Source of the DNA: CAZLPW01 sp964561495
GTDB taxonomy: Bacteria; Fidelibacterota; Marinisomatia; Marinisomatales; UBA1611
Length of the DNA: 64,000 bases
NCBI GenBank assembly: GCA_964561495.1
Contig: CAZLPW010000003.1
Location: 1 to 64,000 of the forward strand
Direction: 5' to 3'
Both the position numbers and the translations under genes were made by a program. The notes beneath the pieces are model-generated. The model made no database searches and was not told where the DNA came from. It saw only the letters and a program-made list of their open reading frames with translations. This document shows, in pieces, positions 26,940 through 35,831 of the stretch. Position 1 is the stretch's first letter. Each line of letters opens with the position of its first letter.

Positions 26940-27892
26940 TTATTAACGAAAAATCAAAGATTTTTATTGCTGGTCACCGAGGGCTTGTTGGCTCTGCAAT
27001 TGTTCGAAAACTTAAAAACAGAGACTACAATAAGATTATCACAAAAACGCGCGAAGAACTAGATTTAAGAAATCAACAGAAAACCAGATCTTTTTTTAAA
27101 AAAGAAAGACCTGAATATGTTGTTATTGCTGCAGCAAAAGTTGGAGGCATTTTAGCAAATAGTTCCTATCCTGCTGAGTTCTTATATGATAATTTGTTAA
27201 TCCAAAATAATCTTATTCATTTTTCTTATGAATTCGGTGTGAAAAAACTATTGTTCTTAGGTTCTGCCTGTATTTATCCTAAGTATGCTGATCAACCTAT
27301 TAAGGAGAAATCATTATTAACAGGAAAATTGGAGCCAACTAATGAATGGTATGCTATAGCTAAAATTGCTGGAATAAAATTATGCCAAAGTTATTATTAT
27401 CAGTACAATAAAAATTTTATCTCCATAATGCCGAATAATCTTTACGGGCCAAATGATAATTTTGATCTAAAAACTTCTCATGTCTTACCTGCACTAATTA
27501 GAAAATTTCATGAAGCTAAACTAAGCTCAAAAAAAAGTGTCTCAATTTGGGGTACGGGGAAGCCACTCAGAGAATTCCTACATGTAAATGATTTGGCTGA
27601 TGCCGTAGTTTTTGTTTTACAAAATATTGATTCAGTGGATATTTATGGTTTAGATATATCCCATGTTAATGTCGGCTCTGGTGAAGAAATTACAATTAAA
27701 AATTTAGCACTTATGGTAAGTGAGATTGTTGGCTATTCTGGTGATTTAATTTTTGATAAGTCAAAGCCTGATGGGACTCCGAGAAAGCTAGTTGATAATT
27801 CAATATTATCTAAAAGTGGATGGAGTGCAAAAATTTCCTTAAGGAAAGGTCTAGAAGATGTCTATTCTTGGTATAGGAATAATATTAAATGA
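26939..27892 (+). CDS. fcl: GDP-L-fucose synthase, with an apparent ATT start
   Basis: The reading frame is open from 26927 and the family N-terminus begins at once after the gmd stop: INEKSKIFIAGHRGLVGSA (loop at about residues 10-16). No ATG, GTG or TTG occurs in frame until 27194, which would delete the whole dinucleotide-binding region. The likely start is ATT at 26939, in a TAATT overlap with the gmd stop that would be TAATG after one base change, or ATT at 26942. The length from 26939 is 317 residues, as in known Fcl (about 320). The catalytic GSACIYP and Tyr-AIA-Lys are intact. Function: epimerase/reductase making GDP-L-fucose. Confidence 0.9.
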   Translation: MINEKSKIFIAGHRGLVGSAIVRKLKNRDYNKIITKTREELDLRNQQKTRSFFKKERPEYVVIAAAKVGGILANSSYPAEFLYDNLLIQNNLIHFSYEFGVKKLLFLGSACIYPKYADQPIKEKSLLTGKLEPTNEWYAIAKIAGIKLCQSYYYQYNKNFISIMPNNLYGPNDNFDLKTSHVLPALIRKFHEAKLSSKKSVSIWGTGKPLREFLHVNDLADAVVFVLQNIDSVDIYGLDISHVNVGSGEEITIKNLALMVSEIVGYSGDLIFDKSKPDGTPRKLVDNSILSKSGWSAKISLRKGLEDVYSWYRNNIK

Positions 27893-27953
27893 GAAAATCG
27901 TTTTTAATCCTAGGAAATAAGACTTTCTATTTCTTATAGATCTAGGTGTTCAT

Positions 27954-28064
27954 ATGAAAATCATGATAAAAAGTTTAACTTATTCTTTTAATTTAAATTT
28001 TTACATAATAGTTTTATTAAATATTGTCTTTATATATATTAATCACCAAATCAAGATCATTTAA
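27954..28064 (+). other. 36-codon ORF with one hydrophobic segment
   Basis: In the 178-nt gap before the glycosylphosphotransferase gene, an ATG frame of 36 codons ends 6 nt before the next ATG. It has a basic N-terminus and a hydrophobic stretch around residues 17-29 (YIIVLLNIVFIYI). It could be a small membrane peptide, but A+T-rich DNA gives such frames by chance. I recognise no family. Confidence 0.2.
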
Positions 28065-28070
28065 TTAAAT

Positions 28071-29459
28071 ATGATATCACAACGTTATTATCCATATTAT
28101 AGACTGGGTTATACTTTTTCAGATTTAGTCTTACTTTTTTTAGTATACCATTTTACATATGCATATACTTTTGATAAGGTGCCTCGAATAGGTTTTGGTG
28201 ATGGCTTGCTTCTTGCGATTACTGCGGTTATATGGCTTATTGCTTCTATAGCAATTGGTTTAAATGATATACGCCGGGATGAAGCTATTGATGATTACAT
28301 TAAAGAATATTTCTTGGCCCAAATTTTTACACTTCTGATGTTAAGCTCTGCATTGCTTTTTGGAAATTTTGATATCCCACAAAATTTTATTGTTTCCTTT
28401 TGTTTAATTCAGTTAGTTGCTTTATTTGTAAATAGACTTTTTTGGGTGGCATTATCTAGAACAATGCGAGCTGCTGGTTATAATGTAAGAAATATTTTTT
28501 TATACGGTTCCGAAAATGATTATTACGAATTAAAAAATTGGACTGAAAACAATCGTGATTATGGTTACCACCTCAACGGCTGGTTTAAAGATTTTAGCAT
28601 TGATTTTAAAAGTAAAAATATAAAAAAGGATTTTTCATCTATAGTTGAAAATTCAAGCGTGGATCACTTTGTCTTAGATCCTACAAGGCTAGATGAAGAA
28701 AGATTGAATGAAGCAATTGACTGGGCTGAAGATAAGGGTGCTCGTATACATTTGATTGAACCAAGGACACAAAAAATAACGCAGAAGTTAAACATTAAGG
28801 ATACTTTTGGACCATTTGCCGCAGTCAAGCTTAGAAAAGAGCCATTAACTGAGTTTAAAAATAGAGCAATAAAAAAGATTTTTGATATTTCGCTATCTTT
28901 TTTTGTTATTGCTACCATTTTTTGGTGGTTTGTACCCGTAATCTATTTTTTAATTAGAATTACGAGTAAGGGGGATGGAATTATTGGCCAAAGACGTATC
29001 GGTATTGATGGAAAAGAATTCACATGTTATAAGTTTAGGACTATGTATTCTAATGAAGCCGCTGAAAAAGGACTCAGTCATTTAACTAAAAAGGATGATC
29101 CAAGGATTACATTTATTGGAAAATTTCTTAGAAAAAGTAATTTAGACGAACTCCCTCAATTTATTAATGTTATTCAAGGTTATATGAGTGTTGTTGGGCC
29201 GAGACCTCACATGGTTAGTGAAGAAGAAGAAATTGCTTCTAAAATAAAAAAATACAGGATTAGGCGTTTTATTAAACCTGGTATTACTGGTCTTGCCGCG
29301 GTTGAAGGGTTCCGGGGAGGTACAGAGGATATGCCGTTAATGGCAAAGCGAATTAAATATGATATACAATATATTGAAAAATGGTCAATATGGTTGGATT
29401 TAAAAATCTGTATTAAAACTGCGTACCAGATGCTTACCTTAAGTACAGGCGCAAAATAA
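28071..29459 (+). CDS. Polyprenyl glycosylphosphotransferase (WbaP/WcaJ type)
   Basis: A 462-residue protein. Its N-terminus has four hydrophobic helices (about 10-140), then a soluble nucleotide-fold domain (about 145-240). The C-terminal bacterial sugar transferase domain has a re-entrant helix near 272-300, then GDGIIGQRRIGIDGKEF, YKFRTMYSN, SNLDELPQFINV and GPRPHM. It transfers a sugar 1-phosphate from a UDP-sugar to undecaprenyl phosphate and so starts repeat-unit synthesis. It is one of two initiating enzymes in the window; the other is WecA-like at 31696. Confidence 0.92.
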   Translation: MISQRYYPYYRLGYTFSDLVLLFLVYHFTYAYTFDKVPRIGFGDGLLLAITAVIWLIASIAIGLNDIRRDEAIDDYIKEYFLAQIFTLLMLSSALLFGNFDIPQNFIVSFCLIQLVALFVNRLFWVALSRTMRAAGYNVRNIFLYGSENDYYELKNWTENNRDYGYHLNGWFKDFSIDFKSKNIKKDFSSIVENSSVDHFVLDPTRLDEERLNEAIDWAEDKGARIHLIEPRTQKITQKLNIKDTFGPFAAVKLRKEPLTEFKNRAIKKIFDISLSFFVIATIFWWFVPVIYFLIRITSKGDGIIGQRRIGIDGKEFTCYKFRTMYSNEAAEKGLSHLTKKDDPRITFIGKFLRKSNLDELPQFINVIQGYMSVVGPRPHMVSEEEEIASKIKKYRIRRFIKPGITGLAAVEGFRGGTEDMPLMAKRIKYDIQYIEKWSIWLDLKICIKTAYQMLTLSTGAK

Positions 29460-29481
29460 TAATATTTTCAATTCACACCTT

Positions 29482-30774
29482 TTGAATAAATTATTAATTA
29501 TTCCTATTATTTTTGTTTCTTTTCTAAAGGCTAGTGTAAACTATAGCAAAACTGAATTATCAATCTTTGCATTATTAAATAATAATCGTTATGGAGATAT
29601 TAAACATCATAATAATGATATATTGAACTCAGGGATATTGAGCGATTTTAAATTTAAGTATGGAAACTTTAAAATTATTAATCAGATGTTTCTTTCAACT
29701 GATTCCAATAGCACCAAGAAGGGTGGCGGAAAGAAAATAAAAGGGTTTTTCGGCTATACTAATCTAGGATATTTAGAGTTTCAAACAGATATAGGTTTAT
29801 TGAAAAACCAATGGGTTTATGGTAGGTATTATTTAAAAAATGGATTTTCTAAAATGGGAGATTTGTTAGTTGGTAAAGATTCCAGACCTTTTGATGGCTT
29901 CTATTGGAAGATTAATTATAAAAATATTGAAGGAAATTTTAATGCTATTCAACTAGAAGAAATAAATAATTATAAACGCTATTTAACTGTTCATTCATTA
30001 AAATTAAAACTTGGTAATAGACTTACTCTTTTATTCAGTGAGTCATCTCTTTATTCTACTGATAAAGGTGGATTTAACTGGCAGTTATTAAATCCTGTAA
30101 TTTTTTGGGTTCCTGAAAGAGAAAATTATCCAATTATACAAGCAAATGGATTAATGTATTTTGGCTTGAATTTTATTTTAATACCAGGGTTTTCACTTTA
30201 TTCAGAATTTTTGATTGATGATTGGCAAATTAATAAAAAAAGCAAGGGTGACCTAGAGCCAAATGAATTTGGGTTAATATTTGGTTTAGATATTAAAGAT
30301 TGGTTGTTTAAAGATTTTAATTTTTGGGCAGAGTACACGAAAATAACTAATCGAACTTATCAATCTTATTATGTAGAGGAAGTATATACCCATCGAAATT
30401 TCCCTATTGGACATTATTTGGGCAATGATTTTGATTTAATACAAATTAATATCTCAAAAAAAATTGTAAGCGGTGGTATAAAACCATATTTAAGTATTGT
30501 TTTTCATCGTGATGGTTATAATGGAATGGATACACCTTTTGATGAGCCTTGGTTAGCAGATGACGTTAGCCTAAGTGAGGGTTTTTCTGAGCCTTTTCCC
30601 ACAAAGCCATTCGTAAAAAAAATTGAATCAGAATTAGCTATCGATTATAATTTTAAAAATGGATCTATGATTAGTCTAGGGTTGAGGCACAAGAATAACA
30701 AAAATAATAATAAAACTATATTAGAAATTGTTACAAGAATAAAGTTTGGGATAGGGACTTCAATTAAGTATTAA
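29482..30774 (+). CDS. Wzi-like outer-membrane capsule assembly protein
   Basis: A 430-residue protein from TTG at 29482, with a short signal peptide (MNKLLIIPIIFVSFLKASV) and alternating amphipathic strands typical of a beta-barrel. The segment ESSLYSTDKGGFNWQLLNPVIFW corresponds to the conserved Wzi-family block ending in LNP. It has aromatic-rich strands and a barrel-like final strand. Wzi-type barrels hold capsule at the cell surface. Its place directly after the initiating transferase fits that role. No wza or wzc accompanies it here. Confidence 0.7.
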   Translation: MNKLLIIPIIFVSFLKASVNYSKTELSIFALLNNNRYGDIKHHNNDILNSGILSDFKFKYGNFKIINQMFLSTDSNSTKKGGGKKIKGFFGYTNLGYLEFQTDIGLLKNQWVYGRYYLKNGFSKMGDLLVGKDSRPFDGFYWKINYKNIEGNFNAIQLEEINNYKRYLTVHSLKLKLGNRLTLLFSESSLYSTDKGGFNWQLLNPVIFWVPERENYPIIQANGLMYFGLNFILIPGFSLYSEFLIDDWQINKKSKGDLEPNEFGLIFGLDIKDWLFKDFNFWAEYTKITNRTYQSYYVEEVYTHRNFPIGHYLGNDFDLIQINISKKIVSGGIKPYLSIVFHRDGYNGMDTPFDEPWLADDVSLSEGFSEPFPTKPFVKKIESELAIDYNFKNGSMISLGLRHKNNKNNNKTILEIVTRIKFGIGTSIKY

Positions 30775-30806
30775 ATATTTAAATAGAATTGGAATTTAAA
30801 AATATC

Positions 30807-30837
30807 TTTGACAGGAGTATTTATTTTCATAAACTTG
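30807..30837 (+). promoter_or_regulatory. Bacteroidota-type -33/-7 promoter of the acidic outer-membrane protein gene
   Basis: TTTG at 30807-30810 and TAAACTTG at 30830-30837 are separated by 19 nt. This matches the TTTG-N19-21-TAnnTTTG consensus of the primary sigma factor in Bacteroidota with one mismatch. A TTGACA overlaps the upstream box (30808-30813) but has no good TATAAT partner. The implied leader is about 40 nt before the ATG at 30884. Confidence 0.55.
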
Positions 30838-30883
30838 TTCACATTTTAAAATTAAATAAATATAATAAAATAGCGAGAATAAA

Positions 30884-31567
30884 ATGAACTTACGTAACAT
30901 ATTAGTCTTAATTATTTCTTTTAGTTTGGGATTTGTCCTATATGCTCAGGATGATGTAACAGAAGAAGCATCAGCCGATACAACTGAAGCTGTAGATGAG
31001 GCAATGGATGAAGGAATGGACACGGACATGAGCATGGAAGAAGAACTTCTTGAATATGAAGAAGAGGAATCTTCTAGCCCGTTAGATGGATTTAGTGCTG
31101 GTTTTACTGGTAGTGTTGGTTTTGTAAATGGGGAGTATATAACTAATACACCAGTTGGTGGAAGTTTGATTATTACAACACCTTATGGATTCGATCTCGG
31201 AGGTTTAGGTCGTTTTAATGTCAGTTTGGCATTTGGTTCATATTCTGGGCAAGCAGAAACTGGTATGAGTATTTTAGGTATTGAGACAATGGTCCCTGTC
31301 GATATAAATCCTTCAGTTATGGGTGTGGGTGGTAACCTGACACTAGCGAAAATGGTTTTTGCAGAAGGGCATGCAGGTTTGGTAGGCGATGGAATGGGTG
31401 TTCGTGGTTTTGCTGGCGTCTCACTTGAGAGAATAATGAAAAAATCATTAGGATTACCTGTGAATATTCTTGTTGGTGGAGAAGGTTTTATTTCTACTGA
31501 ACTTCTGGATGGTGGAGAAAAATCATTCTGGGGCGGATTAGGTGCAAGGTTAGATTATTCATTCTAA
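30884..31567 (+). CDS. Secreted protein with an acidic N-terminal segment and a barrel-like domain
   Basis: A 227-residue protein. The signal peptide ends at about residue 21 (FVLYA before QDD). Residues 22-65 are extremely acidic, rich in Asp, Glu, Thr and Met with repeated DE-type pairs. From about residue 68 the sequence is Gly-rich with alternating hydrophobic strands and ends in LDYSF, a C-terminal aromatic as in outer-membrane barrels. I recognise no family. It is monocistronic, with its own promoter and a strong terminator, and is unlike its enzyme neighbours. It may be an abundant small outer-membrane protein. Confidence 0.75.
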   Translation: MNLRNILVLIISFSLGFVLYAQDDVTEEASADTTEAVDEAMDEGMDTDMSMEEELLEYEEEESSSPLDGFSAGFTGSVGFVNGEYITNTPVGGSLIITTPYGFDLGGLGRFNVSLAFGSYSGQAETGMSILGIETMVPVDINPSVMGVGGNLTLAKMVFAEGHAGLVGDGMGVRGFAGVSLERIMKKSLGLPVNILVGGEGFISTELLDGGEKSFWGGLGARLDYSF

Positions 31568-31588
31568 AACAATATAAATTCCAAAAGA

Positions 31589-31619
31589 AAAGCGATCTTC
31601 TTAGATCGCTTTTTTTTTA
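31589..31619 (+). terminator. Strong intrinsic terminator
   Basis: The inverted repeat AGCGATC (31591-31597) and GATCGCT (31604-31610) flanks a 6-nt loop TTCTTA, extended by A-T pairs at 31589-31590 and followed by an unbroken run of T to 31618. It ends the single-gene unit starting at 30884. Confidence 0.92.
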
Positions 31620-31695
31620 TCAAAAAGATAAATACTAAATTGATAATATCATTAATTTGAATTTGGTTTCTAATTATTAAGTTGGTAATGATTTT

Positions 31696-33312
31696 ATGTA
31701 CGCTCTAACATATTTTACCTTATCTTTTGGATTAACTCTTTGGTTTTCCCATTTTTTATTAAGGTATGTAGATCCTTCTTTTTTTATAGATAAACAATCC
31801 TCATCGAAGTTACATCAAAAACCAAGATCTCGATATGGTGGTATAGCATTTGGAATTGTTTCTATTGTATTAGCAGCCTTATCGATCAATAATGCAGGTG
31901 ACTATAATTGGTATCTAATGGCTGGTATTTTTATTATTCTTCTAGGCGCTATAGATGATCATTTTTCAATCTCCTGGTGGCTAAAACTACTGGTTCAAAT
32001 TTTTATTGGGCTAATGATAATTGTTCATTTCTTTCCTGAAATCAATAAGTTTACTTTTTTAGGGACTATTGAAATTTTTGATAAAAATTATATAATTCCA
32101 TTTTTTTTATTTTGGTTTTTAGGAATTACTAATTCTATTAATCTTATAGATGGACTAGATGGATTAGCTGGTGGAGTTACCATTATTATTGCATTTTTTT
32201 GCTCTGTTTTAGGTTACTTTGTTGGTGGACCTGCATTTATGCATTTAAACATAATAATCAGTGCCTCATTGCTAGCTTTTTTGCATTTTAACCTACAACC
32301 TTCAAGATTTTTTATGGGCGATAGTGGGAGTCTATTTTTAGGTTTTCATTTAGCTGTTATGCCTATAATGATGTTTTGTTCTAAAGGGAAAATTGCTGGG
32401 GATATTAATTTTACACCATTTATTCTCATGAATTCATTTTTAATAATTGATACTTCAAGGGTTTTTTTTGAGAGATTACGTTTAGGAGAGAATCCATTCC
32501 TAGCTGATAAAACACATTTTCATTATTTACTTTATCAAAAATCAAAATCTCACAATATTACATTATTAGTAATATTTATTTTGAATATAATCGCATCCAT
32601 AATATCTATCTTTGCAACCCTTTTTGATTTTGTTTCTTTTTATTTTATCGTTATATATCTAGGGATCACAGTTGTTTTTATTTTTTCAACTAGATTAATA
32701 AAAGGATTAATTGATAAAATTAGATTTCAAAAAATAAAAATTAAATCTAACGAACAACTTCCAGTTTTAGAGGATACTATATTTAGGCTTCATTATTTAT
32801 CTTATGTATTGGTGCTGTATTTTGTAATACTATTTTTTTCAAAGTATAATCAGATTTTAGTTTTACCTAGCTATCAAAGTGCTGTTTTGGGATTTATTTT
32901 AATTTCAATTTTTCTTTTGGTAAAATTTTTTAAAAATATTTACCATCGACCAGATGCAATTTTAATTATGATTGCATCCTTGCAATTGTTTTTTATTATT
33001 CCTGAACAAATAATAGCTTCTGTTAATAAAAATATCCTTGATTTAATATATTCCTGGGTTCGGTTTGGATCATTGGCTGCTTCTGCGATAATTTTTCTTG
33101 ATAATGTTTTTTTAAAAGATAAAAAAATCGTAAATAATTTTTTGTCTTTTTCAGATGTATTGTTTTTTATGGTATTGATTGGGTTTTTAGCGCTTCAAAA
33201 ATTTGAGATTAGGCAAATATTTACAGTTATAGTTGAAATTTCTATAATATATTTGGCAAATAAATTATTTTTTATTTCTTTATCACCAAATTTTCAAAAG
33301 AAAATAAGATGA
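31696..33312 (+). CDS. WecA/MraY-family polyprenyl-phosphate sugar-1-phosphate transferase with an extra C-terminal membrane domain
   Basis: A 538-residue polytopic protein. Residues 1-340 hold the family motifs: KLHQKPRSRYGGIAF, GAIDDHFSISWW (Mg-binding DD), NSINLIDGLDGLAGG (nucleophile region), FMGDSGSLFLGF and NPFLADKTHFHY. WecA-type enzymes are about 350 residues; about 200 further residues here form several more hydrophobic helices. The enzyme would put a HexNAc 1-phosphate on undecaprenyl phosphate. The next gene is a WecB-type UDP-GlcNAc 2-epimerase, 7 nt downstream, which fits the same sugar family. Confidence 0.88.
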   Translation: MYALTYFTLSFGLTLWFSHFLLRYVDPSFFIDKQSSSKLHQKPRSRYGGIAFGIVSIVLAALSINNAGDYNWYLMAGIFIILLGAIDDHFSISWWLKLLVQIFIGLMIIVHFFPEINKFTFLGTIEIFDKNYIIPFFLFWFLGITNSINLIDGLDGLAGGVTIIIAFFCSVLGYFVGGPAFMHLNIIISASLLAFLHFNLQPSRFFMGDSGSLFLGFHLAVMPIMMFCSKGKIAGDINFTPFILMNSFLIIDTSRVFFERLRLGENPFLADKTHFHYLLYQKSKSHNITLLVIFILNIIASIISIFATLFDFVSFYFIVIYLGITVVFIFSTRLIKGLIDKIRFQKIKIKSNEQLPVLEDTIFRLHYLSYVLVLYFVILFFSKYNQILVLPSYQSAVLGFILISIFLLVKFFKNIYHRPDAILIMIASLQLFFIIPEQIIASVNKNILDLIYSWVRFGSLAASAIIFLDNVFLKDKKIVNNFLSFSDVLFFMVLIGFLALQKFEIRQIFTVIVEISIIYLANKLFFISLSPNFQKKIR

Positions 33313-33319
33313 TGCGAAT

Positions 33320-34459
33320 ATGAAAATCATATCGGTAGTTGGCGCGAGACCAAACCTAATGAAAATAGCGCCATTCATTAATGCTATTAATGTGTATAAT
33401 GAAAAATTTAAACCACTAGTTAATCATTATTTAGTCCATACAGGACAACATTATGATACTGATATGTCTGATATTTTTTTTAAACAGCTAAGTATATCTA
33501 CGGCTGATAAATATCTTAAAATTGGCTCTGGAAGCCATGCTCAGCAGGTCGGTAAAACAATGATTGAGTTTGAAAAAGTTCTTGAAATTGAAAAGCCAGA
33601 TTGGGTGGTGGTTGTTGGTGATGTAAATGCAACCTTAGCATGCTCTGTAACTACTAAAAAACAAAAAATCAAATTATGTCATATAGAGGCAGGGCTTCGA
33701 TCTAATGATATAACTATGCCAGAAGAAATAAATAGAATAGTCACTGATAGTCTGTCAGATTTATTGCTTGCACCAGATAAGTTTTCTTTTAATAATCTAA
33801 TCAAAGAAGGTAAAAATGAAAATAATGTTAAGATGATTGGAAATATTATGATAGATACTTTTGAAAAAAATAGATCCTATGCAATAAAAATGGATTTAGA
33901 GACTATAATAAAAAAAAATACTATAAAAAATAAAACCCTATTTAATGATGAATACGTTTTGCTAACTCTTCATAGACCTTCCAATGTGGATAATGAAAGT
34001 AAACTTTGTAAAATTGTTGATTTTTTAACTAATAAGGTTACAACTCAATTCCCTGTTATTTGGCCAGTACATCCTAGAACTAAGAAACAGCTAGAGAGGT
34101 TTCATATTTGGGAAAACCTTATCAGGGATAATAGTATAATAATTTTAAAACCTATAGGTTATTTTGAAATGATTAAGCTAAACATGGAAGCAAAAATTGT
34201 ATTGACAGATAGTGGTGGACTTCAGGAAGAATCTTGTGTCATTGGGACTCCTTGCCTTAGTCTAAGGAGTAATACAGAGAGGCCAATAACTCTTATACAA
34301 AATGGTGGCACGGTCAATTTAGTGGATGAAGAATTAAAAAATTTAAATCGTATTTATAAAAATTTACTTATCAAGGGGAAAAATCCAAGTATACCTGAAA
34401 AATGGGATGGTAAGACGGCTGAAAGATGCTTAAGTGAAATATTAAAATTCTCAATATAG
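33320..34459 (+). CDS. wecB: Non-hydrolysing UDP-N-acetylglucosamine 2-epimerase
   Basis: A 379-residue protein with VGARPNLMKIAPFI at the N-terminus, HTGQHYDTDMSDIFF, HIEAGLRSNDITMPEEINRIVTDSLSD, TLHRPSNVD and DSGGLQEESCVIGTPCL. This is the canonical WecB pattern, including AGLR in place of the GNR seen in the paralogue at 23949. It interconverts UDP-GlcNAc and UDP-ManNAc. No WecC-like dehydrogenase is nearby, so ManNAc itself or another derivative is the likely end product. Confidence 0.92.
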   Translation: MKIISVVGARPNLMKIAPFINAINVYNEKFKPLVNHYLVHTGQHYDTDMSDIFFKQLSISTADKYLKIGSGSHAQQVGKTMIEFEKVLEIEKPDWVVVVGDVNATLACSVTTKKQKIKLCHIEAGLRSNDITMPEEINRIVTDSLSDLLLAPDKFSFNNLIKEGKNENNVKMIGNIMIDTFEKNRSYAIKMDLETIIKKNTIKNKTLFNDEYVLLTLHRPSNVDNESKLCKIVDFLTNKVTTQFPVIWPVHPRTKKQLERFHIWENLIRDNSIIILKPIGYFEMIKLNMEAKIVLTDSGGLQEESCVIGTPCLSLRSNTERPITLIQNGGTVNLVDEELKNLNRIYKNLLIKGKNPSIPEKWDGKTAERCLSEILKFSI

Positions 34460-34502
34460 TATACAATTTTTGTGATGTTTCTTTATTCTTAGTATTAAGT
34501 TT

Positions 34503-35081
34503 ATGATTATGATTAAGAAGTTATTAAATATTTTACTTATTCTAGGTTTCGTTTATGCGCAAAGTGAGATAGCATATAAGATTGATACTAACAAAAGTCA
34601 GCTATTATGGCGAGCTGAGCAATTAACAGGTAATCATTGGGGTTATATTTCAATAAAAAGTGGTAACGTAATTTTTAATGCAAATGGTCAATTAGAGGCA
34701 GGCAGTGTAATAATAGATATGAATACAATCACAATTGAGGATGATACATGGAAAGAAAAACTGAAGCAGCATCTTGAGTCTGATGATTTTTTTTCGGTTA
34801 AAAATTTTTCGGAGTCATCATTTAATATAAAAAAAATAACTCCTAAAGCATCTGGCTTAGAGATAGAAGGGCTGCTAACGATAAAAGGTGTTTCTAATCC
34901 CAATATATTTATGGTCAAAGTTAAAAATGTTGATAATGGTTATATAGCTACTGGTAAAGTAGTTGTTGATCGCACACTTTATGGTATTAAATATAGGTCT
35001 GGTAAATATTTTCCAGAGATTGGTAACCGTCTTATATATGATAATTTTACAATCGAATTTAATTTAACAACAAAAAGGTAG
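34503..35081 (+). CDS. YceI family periplasmic lipid-binding protein
   Basis: A 192-residue protein with a signal peptide (cleavage near VYAQ, about residue 20). The mature part fits YceI: YKIDTNKSQLLWRAEQLTGNHWGYISIKSG, an internal HLESDDFFSVKNF (family D.FFD...P.) and LTIKGVSNP. YceI proteins are lipocalin-like barrels that bind polyprenoid or amide lipids in the periplasm. A second ATG at 34509 gives an equally good signal peptide. It starts a set of envelope genes continuing to 37466. Confidence 0.88.
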   Translation: MIMIKKLLNILLILGFVYAQSEIAYKIDTNKSQLLWRAEQLTGNHWGYISIKSGNVIFNANGQLEAGSVIIDMNTITIEDDTWKEKLKQHLESDDFFSVKNFSESSFNIKKITPKASGLEIEGLLTIKGVSNPNIFMVKVKNVDNGYIATGKVVVDRTLYGIKYRSGKYFPEIGNRLIYDNFTIEFNLTTKR

Positions 35082-35118
35082 ATCCAATATTCAGCTAATT
35101 AGCGATATTTTTAATGTA

Positions 35119-35820
35119 TTGCTTTCCTTGCCTAGCCAGCATGTTATCTATGGTACATTAAGTACTGTTTTTTGTATTGCTGGAGCTTGGATATATAGCC
35201 ATGGATCAGATAGTCTAAAAACTATTTTTCTCGAAACCTCTAGTTGGTTAGTTCTTATAAATGAAATATTATTTCAAATAAATATGATTTACTACGGTTC
35301 TTGGTCTGTTAAAACATCTCTCCCTTTTGAAATGTGTTATATTTCAGCAATTTTGATTCCTGTATACAGTAGAAATAGAAATTCACGTTTATTAAAAAAT
35401 TGGTTTTATTTTGCTGGTTTTGGAGGATCCTTTTTTGCATTTTTAAATACAAATTTATCTGAGATGTCCCAAATATATATATCGATACATTATTTTTTTG
35501 CTCATGGCCTTGTAGTATTTGTTATGTTTACAATCGTAATCGATGGTTTTCGCCCTAAGTGGCTAGATTTTTTTCAAGCTGTAAAATGGACATCTATCCT
35601 AGTAGCTATAATGTTTGGTGTTAATATTATTTTTAGTAGTAATTATATGTTTACTTTCCAAAAACCAGAAGGTGTAAATTTCACTATTTTAATGCCAGAA
35701 TGGCCGTATTATTTTATTATAATGTTATTGATAGGATTAATTTTTTATTTAATTCTTATGCTAATCACCTTTATTCCTTTTTTTAAACAACCCTCTAATG
35801 ATATTAGTACAAAATATTAA
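35119..35820 (+). CDS. TIGR02206/YwaF-like integral membrane protein
   Basis: A 233-residue protein with about six or seven membrane helices. It is read from TTG at 35119, as no better canonical start exists, though the frame stays open for at least a dozen codons upstream. Family-like points are LPFEMCYISAIL in helix 3, HYFFAHGLVVF, and the NYMFTFQKPEGVNFTIL...PEWPYYF block that is diagnostic of the YwaF group. The molecular function of this family is not known. Confidence 0.75.
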   Translation: MLSLPSQHVIYGTLSTVFCIAGAWIYSHGSDSLKTIFLETSSWLVLINEILFQINMIYYGSWSVKTSLPFEMCYISAILIPVYSRNRNSRLLKNWFYFAGFGGSFFAFLNTNLSEMSQIYISIHYFFAHGLVVFVMFTIVIDGFRPKWLDFFQAVKWTSILVAIMFGVNIIFSSNYMFTFQKPEGVNFTILMPEWPYYFIIMLLIGLIFYLILMLITFIPFFKQPSNDISTKY

Positions 35821-35831
35821 ATTATTATTTC

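Noticed and set aside
27194..27892. fcl as a 232-residue protein starting at TTG 27194
   Set aside because: This start would remove the dinucleotide-binding domain, while family-like sequence continues in frame back to the gmd stop.
30808..30813. TTGACA as a sigma70-type -35 box
   Set aside because: No acceptable TATAAT lies 16-18 nt downstream, whereas the overlapping TTTG-N19-TAAACTTG arrangement fits the Bacteroidota-type consensus.
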